Positions 51,109 through 57,913 of a DNA stretch of 64,000 bases are shown here, piece after piece. Positions within the stretch are counted from its first letter, which is position 1, and each line of letters begins with the position of its first letter. The notes under the pieces were generated by a model. It searched no databases, had not been told where the DNA came from, and saw nothing but the letters and a program-made list of their open reading frames with translations. This stretch comes from an uncultured Prevotellaceae bacterium. GTDB taxonomy: Bacteria > Bacteroidota > Bacteroidia > Bacteroidales > Bacteroidaceae. A program made the translations under genes and the position numbers. The stretch lies in contig CACXPX010000016.1 of NCBI GenBank assembly GCA_902769705.1, forward strand, positions 1-64,000, given 5' to 3'.

Positions 51109-51465
51109 ATGAGTTACACAATGAAAGAAATGACGAACAATTCCCAGCAGATAGCCGCTTGTGGGCTATATTGCGGAGCCTGCAAGAAATTCCTCAATGA
51201 CAAATGTCCAGGATGCAAGGAAAACGATAAAGCATCGTGGTGTAAAATCCGCAAATGTTGCCAAGAGAAAGGCTTTAACACTTGCGCTGAGTGCGACAAG
51301 GATGTGAAAGAATGTAAGATCCATAACAACTTTGTCGGTAAGATTTTTGCTTTCTTGTTCAATAGTGATAGAACTGCATGTATCCATTATATACACGAGC
51401 ATGGTGAAGAAGCCTTTGCTGAGAAGATGGCAAAAGATCAACAGATGACGATAAAAAGGAAATGA
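51109..51465 (+). CDS. DUF3795 cysteine-rich protein
   Basis: About 118 residues. The DUF3795 pattern is clear: IAACGLYCGACKKF near the start, then CPGCKEN, WCKIRKCC and TCAECDKDVKECK, which probably bind metal or an Fe-S centre; the function is unknown. ATGs at 51109, 51121 and 51130 are all possible starts; 51109 is taken tentatively. It ends in an ATGA overlap with the following GNAT gene. Confidence 0.8.
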   Translation: MSYTMKEMTNNSQQIAACGLYCGACKKFLNDKCPGCKENDKASWCKIRKCCQEKGFNTCAECDKDVKECKIHNNFVGKIFAFLFNSDRTACIHYIHEHGEEAFAEKMAKDQQMTIKRK

Positions 51466-51983
51466 GGTTAGAATTAGCAACACAAAAGGACTTTGATGCC
51501 ATCATCACCTTCTATGATGATGTGACGGTGCGCACGCCAGAAATGGCTGTATATGCCCGATGGAGCAAAGGCAAACACCCTACGATTGAAGGCATCAAAG
51601 CCTATATCGATGAGGGGAGCATGTATATTTACCATGAGCGAGGTGTCATCGTCGGCGCGATGGCAGTGACGATGTATCAGGGTGAGGATTATCACGCGAT
51701 AGATTGGACACTGCAGGTGCCAGACGAAAAGGTGGCTGTGATTCATATCCTTGCCGTCAGCCCTGACAGCCAAGGCAAAGGCATCGGCTCGGAGATGGTT
51801 CACGAGGCTATCCGTATGGCAAAGAGTAAAGGCATGCAGACCATTCGTCTCGATGCCCTAGCCTCGAACACCCCCGCCCACAAACTCTACGAACGTCTAG
51901 GCTTCGAGTATCGCGGCAAGCAGCACCTCTACGCCGAGAACACTGGCTGGACAGACTTCTATTTCTTTGAATTTAAACAATGA
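51462..51983 (+). CDS. GNAT family N-acetyltransferase
   Basis: 173 residues. IHILAVSPDSQGKGIGSEMVHEAIRMAKSKG is the canonical GNAT acetyl-CoA segment, and the C-terminus (ASNTPAHKLYERLGFEYRGKQHLYAENTGWTDFYFFEF) completes the fold. It is close to the mid-size GNATs of Firmicutes and Bacteroidetes with unknown acceptors. Both ends overlap neighbours by ATGA (51462-51465 and 51980-51983), so the DUF3795, GNAT and VOC genes are translationally linked. Confidence 0.87.
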   Translation: MRLELATQKDFDAIITFYDDVTVRTPEMAVYARWSKGKHPTIEGIKAYIDEGSMYIYHERGVIVGAMAVTMYQGEDYHAIDWTLQVPDEKVAVIHILAVSPDSQGKGIGSEMVHEAIRMAKSKGMQTIRLDALASNTPAHKLYERLGFEYRGKQHLYAENTGWTDFYFFEFKQ

Positions 51984-52393
51984 ATGATATGAAAGAAAGA
52001 TTCAAATTCAACACCGTAGGGCTTTTCACCCGCGACAACAAAGCGACTGTCGATTTTTACACGAAAGCCTTTGGTTTCACCACCGATTGGGACGGCATTC
52101 AGCCCAATGTAGAGATGACGCTGGACGACATGCGTATCATACTCTTCCCGCGTGACGCTTTCGAACAGATGGTCTCTCGAAAGTTTCAATATCACGAAGG
52201 GTTCAATGGTACAGTAGAATTGGCATTCGACGTGCCCACCTTCGCTGATGTTGATAAAGAATACCAGCATGCGCTCACGAATGGTGCCGTCTCCGTTCTT
52301 TCTCCTACTACAGAGCCTTGGGGACAGCGCACCTGTTATGTGGCCGACCCTGATGGGAATCTCATAGAGATAGGATCGTTTGTTGAAGACTAG
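51980..52393 (+). CDS. VOC (glyoxalase/bleomycin resistance/dioxygenase) family protein
   Basis: 137 residues forming the two beta-alpha-beta-beta-beta modules of the VOC superfamily: FNTVGLFTRDNKATVDFYTKAFGF at the start and FADVDKEYQHALTNG...GQRTCYVADPDGNLIEIGSF at the end. Some members bind or modify antibiotics; others are glyoxalases, so the ligand is not implied. It is tightly packed with the preceding GNAT gene and 5 bp before the beta-lactamase gene. Confidence 0.87.
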   Translation: MNDMKERFKFNTVGLFTRDNKATVDFYTKAFGFTTDWDGIQPNVEMTLDDMRIILFPRDAFEQMVSRKFQYHEGFNGTVELAFDVPTFADVDKEYQHALTNGAVSVLSPTTEPWGQRTCYVADPDGNLIEIGSFVED

Positions 52394-52398
52394 TAAAC

Positions 52399-53232
52399 AT
52401 GTTACGTATCTTAATCATAGTTTTTGCAATGGTATCCACAATTTCTGTGGATGCACAGAATGAGGTAATTCTTTGCAAAGCAAAGCGGCAAAGCCGAGCG
52501 GGCGGTTACGTCAAAAAAGACGGAATGGCAAGTGGCATCAATGCGACAAAACATTTCCCTATGTACAGCGTCATGAAGTTTCCTCAAGCACTATATGTCG
52601 CAGACTTTTTGACTAGAAACAACATCGAGTTGAACACAGAGGTAATAGTCAAGAAAGGCGACTTAATGCAAGACACTTGGTCACCGATGTTGAATACGTT
52701 TGATAACAAAAAGTCTTTTACATATTCAGAGTTGCTGGCGTTATCTCTTCAACAGAGCGACAACAATGCTTGCGATATTCTTTTCGAACACTGCGGAGGT
52801 CCGAAAACTGTGGAAAAATATATCCGCAATCTCGGATTCAAGGATATTCGAATCCAGAAGACAGAGAAGCAGATGCATGCCAACCCTGTATTAAGTAATA
52901 AGAATTGGTGTACGCCTCAGTCGATGGTTGCCCTCCTTGAGTGGTATATCACGCACCACAACGACAATGAAACGCTCCGCTACATCTGGAAACTGATGGA
53001 GGAATGCCAGACAGGTAAGGATCGCCTGCCTGCCGCATTCCCCAATTCTGCCAGAGTTATTCATAAGACGGGCACAGGATATCCTTTGCCATCAGGTCAA
53101 CCATCAGGTATCTGCGATATAGGTATTGTCATATTGGATAATGGCAAACCGTTTCCTATTGCCGTTTTCATTAACAATCCCTCTCCACAATCTCAGATTC
53201 CTGATGTAGCGAAACAATTACTTGAAGAATAA
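52399..53232 (+). CDS. Class A (subclass A2-like) serine beta-lactamase family protein, short N-terminus
   Basis: 277 residues with signal peptide (about 1-19). The catalytic set is present: SVMK (Ser57, Lys60), SDN (Ser120-Asn122), an omega-loop Glu candidate (Glu156 in TEKQM) and KTG (223-225). The NW...TPQ stretch and general spacing agree with the A2 branch (CepA/CfxA-like) of Bacteroidetes. Only about 37 residues separate the signal peptide from SVMK, fewer than the first helix and strands usually need, so the N-terminal segment appears shortened. It may be an active beta-lactamase, or a degenerate or altered-specificity enzyme; activity cannot be judged here. Confidence 0.82.
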   Translation: MLRILIIVFAMVSTISVDAQNEVILCKAKRQSRAGGYVKKDGMASGINATKHFPMYSVMKFPQALYVADFLTRNNIELNTEVIVKKGDLMQDTWSPMLNTFDNKKSFTYSELLALSLQQSDNNACDILFEHCGGPKTVEKYIRNLGFKDIRIQKTEKQMHANPVLSNKNWCTPQSMVALLEWYITHHNDNETLRYIWKLMEECQTGKDRLPAAFPNSARVIHKTGTGYPLPSGQPSGICDIGIVILDNGKPFPIAVFINNPSPQSQIPDVAKQLLEE

Positions 53233-53256
53233 ACAATGAGTTCCTGACTTTATCGC

Positions 53257-53763
53257 ATGGTGCTACTGGACCGGAATAAGAAGATGACACAGATACCTAA
53301 CATCATCACTTTGCTCAGGATGGCAGGCTCGTTTGGTCTGCTCTTTAATGATATGACGGGGGTGGCATTTTGGATAATCTATGGTCTTTGTGGCCTCAGC
53401 GACATAGCCGACGGGTGGTTGGCTCGGAAGCTAAATTGTGCCACGAAGACGGGGGCATTGCTGGACAGCATGGCAGACATCTGCTTCGTAGCGTGTTGTG
53501 CTTGGAAACTCCTGCCGACACTCGAACTGCCGCGATGGTTATGGTTGTGGGCTGGAGTAATCGTAGTGATTAAAGCCATGAACCAGATTTCTTCAATTGT
53601 GATGCACAGACAATGTTGCTTCCCTCACACCTTAGCGAACAAGGTAACAGGATTCCTGCTCTTCATAGCAGTACCATTGACATTTGTGTCCATCATCCCC
53701 ATTTCAATAGTGGCAGCAGTTGCCACGTTTGCAGCCATTCAGGAAGGCTTTGCTCTCGCTTAA
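53257..53763 (+). CDS. CDP-alcohol phosphatidyltransferase family protein
   Basis: 168 residues with about five membrane segments. The signature D-G-x2-A-R-x8-G-x3-D-x3-D is intact in DIADGWLARKLNCATKTGALLDSMAD. The family joins CDP-activated lipid to an alcohol (PgsA, PssA and relatives). The short length and location resemble a stand-alone PgsA-like transferase; the alcohol is unknown. Starts at 53257 and 53284 are both possible. It lies 24 bp after the beta-lactamase gene. Confidence 0.85.
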   Translation: MVLLDRNKKMTQIPNIITLLRMAGSFGLLFNDMTGVAFWIIYGLCGLSDIADGWLARKLNCATKTGALLDSMADICFVACCAWKLLPTLELPRWLWLWAGVIVVIKAMNQISSIVMHRQCCFPHTLANKVTGFLLFIAVPLTFVSIIPISIVAAVATFAAIQEGFALA

Positions 53764-53804
53764 TTAGGCCATTCGTCACAATTCGATGCAGAACATCCCA
53801 GAAA

Positions 53805-53836
53805 TTTGGAGGAATAGCAATAATTTCATACCTTTG
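53805..53836 (+). promoter_or_regulatory. Promoter upstream of the CAT-like gene
   Basis: TTTG (53805-53808) and TACCTTTG (53829-53836) are 20 bp apart. Transcription would start near 53843 and pass through a GNAT gene fragment before the CAT-like gene at 54015. Confidence 0.8.
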
Positions 53837-53843
53837 CAAACAA

Positions 53844-53960
53844 GTTTACGAGAACGGGTGGTGCCTCGGCATTAGAGTAAGCCACTTTGTAGACAATCCA
53901 GCCTCATGCCGAGTGATGGAAAAGTGTGGTTATGTTGCAACTGGCAATAAAAAGATTTAA
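53844..53960 (+). pseudogene. C-terminal fragment of a GNAT acetyltransferase
   Basis: The frame ending at 53960 reads VYENGWCLGIRVSHFVDNPASCRVMEKCGYV, which matches the last part of a RimJ-like GNAT (DNPASxRVMEKxG motif). Upstream of 53844 the similarity stops: that DNA is a promoter and the end of the CDP-alcohol transferase region. No start codon and no acetyl-CoA loop remain, so this is a remnant. Confidence 0.75.
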
Positions 53961-54014
53961 TCAATTAGAATAGAATTGGCAACACGTCTTTGAGTACAAA
54001 AAGATAATGAAGTG

Positions 54015-54647
54015 ATGAAACAAGAAGTCAACCCCAATAACACCAACCGGGCACTGGCCTTCGAGAGGTGGATGAAGTCGCCCATGCCGATGGTGACGCT
54101 CGTGAAGACGTTCGACGTGACGCGTCTTTGCAAGGTGAGCAGCCGGAAGGGTTCACGGCTGAAATTCAACATGCTCTTGTGCTGGTGCATCGGAAAGGCG
54201 GCAAGCCGAATGGACGTGTTCTATCTGCTGCCAGTCGGCGACCGCCTGTATCAATACGACCGCCTCGCCATTAACGTCATCGTGAACAACTGCAAGGGCG
54301 GCATCAACCTGTGCGACGTTCCCTTTTCCGAAGACCTCAAACGCTTTGCACACGACTACGCCGCCATCACCGAAGCGGCTAGCGCCACCTGCGAAGATTC
54401 GGCGATTGACGACGCAATGGCTGTTGGCACGTCGGCCGTGGTAGGCACTGAGCTCGACTGCATCGTCAATCAATACAGCGGCATCTTCAACAATCCCTTC
54501 TTGGCTTGGGGAAGATACCGCCGCCACCTGCTGAAAACCACGCTCAGCATCTCTTTCCAGTTCCATCACACGCAAATGGACGGTGCCCATGCCGCCCAGT
54601 TTCTGGAAGAATTGCAACGAACCATCAAAACACTCACTGTCGACTAA
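54015..54647 (+). CDS. CatA-like chloramphenicol acetyltransferase family protein
   Basis: 210 residues, the normal length of type A CATs. The catalytic HHxxxDG motif is intact (H184-H185...D189-G190 in FQFHHTQMDGAHAA). The N-terminus and core (FNMLLCWCIGKAA) fit the CAT trimer fold. CATs acetylate chloramphenicol; many Bacteroidetes homologues are uncharacterised, so the substrate is not proven. The start is taken as ATG 54015 rather than the GTG just before. It has its own promoter at 53805. Confidence 0.85.
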   Translation: MKQEVNPNNTNRALAFERWMKSPMPMVTLVKTFDVTRLCKVSSRKGSRLKFNMLLCWCIGKAASRMDVFYLLPVGDRLYQYDRLAINVIVNNCKGGINLCDVPFSEDLKRFAHDYAAITEAASATCEDSAIDDAMAVGTSAVVGTELDCIVNQYSGIFNNPFLAWGRYRRHLLKTTLSISFQFHHTQMDGAHAAQFLEELQRTIKTLTVD

Positions 54648-54687
54648 TTCGTTCCCGACATCGACTGACACAAGACACCGACCACCG

Positions 54688-55743
54688 ATGAATCCGACTA
54701 GCTTACGACTTCTCAATCAGCAACTCGTCTGCCCACAGTTCAGCACCCCGGCTGAGGTGGTGGACTACATGGGCGCCATGCAAGCCCAGGAGTTCCGCAT
54801 GATGAGATGGGCCGTAGCCATGCGCACCCGCAAACCCTCGGCAAAGGCTTTCAAGCGAGCCTTCGACAGCGGACAGGTCATCCGGTTGCACTTGATGCGA
54901 GGCACGTGGCAACTTGTCAGCGCCAACGACTATTGGCCATTGCTCGAGCTCTGCGCACCCAAGGCGCTCTCCACGATTAAGGGTTGGATGGCGAGCAACA
55001 AGATCGGCATCCCCGAGGAGGAGGTGGTGTCGATTCGTGAAATCCTCGCCCAAACAGCCATCAACAAGGGAAGTGCCACAAAAGACGACTTCGTTGAAGC
55101 GCTGGCAGAGCGAGATATCCGTATGGACGACCATCGTCTGTCCTACCACATCCGCTTGGCCGAGATTTCTGGAACACTCTGTAGCGGAGAGTTGTTGCCC
55201 TCCAAGACTCGGACGGTGCTCAAGGCAACTTACGCGCTCGCTGCCGACAAAGTGGCAAAACCCAAAACGAAACCCGACCGCGACGAGACGTTGCTGCTGC
55301 TCACGCACAAATACTTCCAGAGCCGTCAGCCTGCCACGTTTGAAGACTTCGTCTGGTGGACGGGCCTCAACACGAGCGACTGCCGGAAGGGAATAGCTCT
55401 CATGGGCGACTCCATCCACCAAGTGAAATGGAAAGGGCGCGACTTCTACCTCACCGATGACTGTCGCACACGCGGATTCCGGAAGGGGAAATACCTCTTG
55501 ATTCCGCCATACGACGAATATCTCATCAGCTATAAGAGCCGCGACGTTGTCCTTTCGCCCGAATACAAGCACAAGGCTCACAACAACAGCGGCATCTTCC
55601 AGCCCGTCATTGCCCACGACGGAAACATCTGCGGCAACTGGTCGCCTTTCCGAGCCGACGGGCAAGCCGAATTCTTCATGGGCGTTCACGACACGACCCT
55701 CGAAGAAGAATGGGCAAGATACCAACGTTTCCTGAACAAATAA
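54688..55743 (+). CDS. Winged-helix DNA-glycosylase-like protein (AlkZ/HTH_42 family)
   Basis: 351 residues. The N-terminus (LRLLNQQL, then MGAMQAQEFRMMRWAVAMR) contains the QxQ motif (Gln32, Gln34) that is catalytic in AlkZ-type glycosylases, and the RLHLMRGTWQLV strand follows. Tandem winged-helix folds end with the typical PYDEYLISYKSRDVVL region. AlkZ proteins open alkylated bases and interstrand crosslinks and often protect producers of DNA-alkylating compounds; that function is inferred. It follows the CAT-like gene by 40 bp. Confidence 0.85.
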   Translation: MNPTSLRLLNQQLVCPQFSTPAEVVDYMGAMQAQEFRMMRWAVAMRTRKPSAKAFKRAFDSGQVIRLHLMRGTWQLVSANDYWPLLELCAPKALSTIKGWMASNKIGIPEEEVVSIREILAQTAINKGSATKDDFVEALAERDIRMDDHRLSYHIRLAEISGTLCSGELLPSKTRTVLKATYALAADKVAKPKTKPDRDETLLLLTHKYFQSRQPATFEDFVWWTGLNTSDCRKGIALMGDSIHQVKWKGRDFYLTDDCRTRGFRKGKYLLIPPYDEYLISYKSRDVVLSPEYKHKAHNNSGIFQPVIAHDGNICGNWSPFRADGQAEFFMGVHDTTLEEEWARYQRFLNK

Positions 55744-55762
55744 AACAACTCCAGCAAGCAGA

Positions 55763-56926
55763 ATGTATACTACTCGCAACCTCCCCAACACGCGTATCGA
55801 TGTGGCCGACGCCCTGCGCGGCATTGCCGTGGCAGGCATCATTTTGTATCATTCCGTGGAGCATTTCGACATCTTCACGAAGGAACCCATTCAGTTTACA
55901 CTGCCTTGCGACCAGCAGGTGGGTAGTGTGCTGGCGTGGCTGCTTTCGGGCAAGATGTACGGCATCTTTGCCATGCTCTTCGGCCTAAGTTTCTTCATCA
56001 TGAACGACAACCAGCAGCAGAAGGGGCACTCCTTCTCCGGACGTTTCGCCTGGCGCATGTGCCTGTTGTTCGTCTTCGGGCTCATCAACGTGGCGTTCTA
56101 CGACGGCGACATCCTGATGCTCTATGCGGTCTATGGCTTGCTGCTCATCCCCATCAGCTATCTGCCCTCGAAGTGGGTGTGGTGTATCATCGCCCTGCTC
56201 GCCATCCAGCCCGTGGAGCTGTTCTGCCTGCTCACTGGCAGCAGCATCGACCACAGCCGTCTCTTCGAGATATACGAACACACCATCGCTTTGCATGAGC
56301 ATGGCACATTCTGGGAGAATCTCGTCAACAACGTGAGATACGGTTTCGAGCTGAACCTGCGTTTCAACGTCTTCAGCGGACGCCTCACGCAACTGCTCTG
56401 CCTCTTCATCCTCGGCATGCAGTTAGGTCGGCAGCGGCTCTTCTACGACGAGTCGTTCCGCTTTGGCGCATCGGGAAAAATGATGAAGAACCTGAGTGTT
56501 TGGCACATCGTCCTCGTCACGTCGGCCGTAGTGGTTGCCGTGCTGAGCATCACGGGCTTCGGTTCTCTCGAGCAATGGCTCACGCCCGTCTACAACCTCT
56601 TTATCTTGCTCACGATTGTTTCGGCTGTGGTCTCAGCGTGGTATGCCTTCCAACCCGTGCGCAGCGGGCTCCGCCACCTCTGCACCTTCGGCCGCATGAG
56701 CCTCACCAACTACTTGCTGCAGTCCATCATCGGCAGTTTCATCTTCTGCGGCTACGGACTGGCGTGCTACCGACGTGTGGGCATCACCTATGCCGTTCTC
56801 ATCGGATTGGCAATGGTCATTGGGCAATACATCTTCTGCCGCTATTGGTTCAGAACCCATCCCCGTGGACCGTTGGAGGGATTGTGGCGAAAACTGACGT
56901 GGATAGGGTCGAACGGAAGAGTGTGA
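55763..56926 (+). CDS. DUF418 (YeiB-like) membrane protein
   Basis: 387 residues with about nine to ten membrane segments. IDVADALRGIAVAGIILYHS at the N-terminus and GRMSLTNYLLQSIIGSFIFCGYG near the C-terminus are the DUF418/YeiB signatures. The function is unknown; relatives are acyltransferase-like membrane proteins. It lies 19 bp after the AlkZ-like gene and ends the accessory run before the tRNA. Confidence 0.88.
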   Translation: MYTTRNLPNTRIDVADALRGIAVAGIILYHSVEHFDIFTKEPIQFTLPCDQQVGSVLAWLLSGKMYGIFAMLFGLSFFIMNDNQQQKGHSFSGRFAWRMCLLFVFGLINVAFYDGDILMLYAVYGLLLIPISYLPSKWVWCIIALLAIQPVELFCLLTGSSIDHSRLFEIYEHTIALHEHGTFWENLVNNVRYGFELNLRFNVFSGRLTQLLCLFILGMQLGRQRLFYDESFRFGASGKMMKNLSVWHIVLVTSAVVVAVLSITGFGSLEQWLTPVYNLFILLTIVSAVVSAWYAFQPVRSGLRHLCTFGRMSLTNYLLQSIIGSFIFCGYGLACYRRVGITYAVLIGLAMVIGQYIFCRYWFRTHPRGPLEGLWRKLTWIGSNGRV

Positions 56927-56946
56927 AAAGGGGGAACAAAAAAAGA

Positions 56947-56978
56947 AAATCCCAACTCTCACAAGAGAATTGGGATTT
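56947..56978 (-). terminator. Terminator of the tRNA-Val gene
   Basis: On the minus strand AAATCCCAA-TT-CTCT, a loop, AGAG and TTGGGATTT form a stem with a two-base bulge, ending in TTTTCTTTTTTT. It begins 9 bp downstream of the tRNA and could also serve the DUF418 gene from the other side. Confidence 0.75.
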
Positions 56979-56986
56979 CATCTTCG

Positions 56987-57060
56987 TGTCGACACTTGGA
57001 TTCGGACCAAGGACCCCCACCATGTCAAGGTGATACTCTAACCAACTGAGCTATGCCGAC
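56987..57060 (-). tRNA. tRNA-Val (GAC)
   Basis: 74 nt without an encoded CCA. On the minus strand the acceptor arms GTCGGCA and TGTCGAC pair with one G-U, the D arm is GCTC/GAGT, the anticodon stem-loop is TCACC-TTGACAT-GGTGG with anticodon GAC, and the T arm is CTTGG/CCAAG with loop TCCGAAT. It decodes GUC (and GUU) valine codons. Confidence 0.93.
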
Positions 57061-57198
57061 ATTTCGGTTTCGGAGTGCAAAGATAATAAGAAAACGGCGT
57101 AATCCATTCATCACCGTGTTACATTTAACACTATTTAATAAGCTGACACTCCGAATTCTGTCCCCTTTCTATATAAATATAAGGTAGCGCAAGAATGT

Positions 57199-57669
57199 CT
57201 ACTGGGGCGTCAAGGCAGGAATGAGTTCGTTCTCATCGCGCAGGCTCTTTGGCTGGTAGACGCATTCGGCAAGACCGTCGCTCTCCCATATCCACGTTGT
57301 GATGAAGTTTCCGACGAGTTCTTCCAGTTCCTGCTTCCGCTCCAAAGCCTTCTCCTTCGAATAGTAGCAGTCGCAACACAAGCGGTATTTCACCACGCCC
57401 TTCTCCTCTGCCTTATAGACAGGCGACAACAGGAAGTCGGGTGTCTCACCCGTGGCCTTGATGGCATTCTCCAGCGACTCGTAGCTGCCCAACACCACAT
57501 AAAAGACCTTTGGCTTGGTTTCATCCACCACGACAGCTTGCTCCGCAATGCTGTCAGGAACATCGGCAACAACCTCTTGTTCGGCTTTTTGTTTGTTTCC
57601 ACAAGCTGAGAGACACACAACGGCAACCGTTGCCACCAATATAAGAAATCCGAAATGCTTAGTTTTCAT
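57199..57669 (-). CDS. SPOR-like domain lipoprotein
   Basis: 156 residues. A lipoprotein signal ends CLSAC (Cys ~24), followed by a short acidic linker and a single domain beginning KVFYVVLGSYESLENAIKA and continuing with VYKAEEKGVVKYRLCCDCYYSKEKALERKQEL. This matches the pattern of SPOR domains, which bind denuded septal peptidoglycan, although here two Cys are present in the middle. It probably acts at the inner face of the outer membrane. The start at 57669 is supported by the signal peptide and promoter. Confidence 0.75.
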   Translation of the reverse strand: MKTKHFGFLILVATVAVVCLSACGNKQKAEQEVVADVPDSIAEQAVVVDETKPKVFYVVLGSYESLENAIKATGETPDFLLSPVYKAEEKGVVKYRLCCDCYYSKEKALERKQELEELVGNFITTWIWESDGLAECVYQPKSLRDENELIPALTPQ

Positions 57670-57693
57670 CGCTATACATTTAATAAATCCATG

Positions 57694-57724
57694 CAAAAGT
57701 AGGAAAAAATCGGCAATGACACAA
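57694..57724 (-). promoter_or_regulatory. Promoter of the SPOR-like lipoprotein gene
   Basis: On the minus strand TTG (57724-57722) and TACTTTTG (57701-57694) are 20 bp apart, 24 bp upstream of the ATG. Confidence 0.7.
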
Positions 57725-57843
57725 CTGTTTCTTGATATTTTTCACATGTTTCACGCCCCCCCGAAAACCCGTTGTTGCATAAGGTGTAGACAAATATGAA
57801 ACATAATGAAACAAAAAGAAAAGCCCAATTAAATAAAGGTATA

Positions 57844-57851
57844 TATCTTTG
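57844..57851 (+). promoter_or_regulatory. -7 box for the 1240-residue secreted protein
   Basis: TATCTTTG lies 62 bp upstream of the ATG at 57914. The -33 region has no clear TTTG. Confidence 0.5.
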
Positions 57852-57913
57852 CAACCGAAAACGAACTCAAATTTATTCAAATCAAAAATCTTTTAACTAA
57901 ACAACGTAACAAC

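Noticed and set aside
53613-53960. 115-residue protein overlapping the CDP-alcohol transferase
   Set aside because: Its first two thirds are out-of-frame reading of the transferase; only the last ~38 residues are GNAT-like, so it is listed as a fragment from 53844.
56947-57060. Integration site at tRNA-Val
   Set aside because: No integrase gene and no second copy of the tRNA 3' end were seen in the window.
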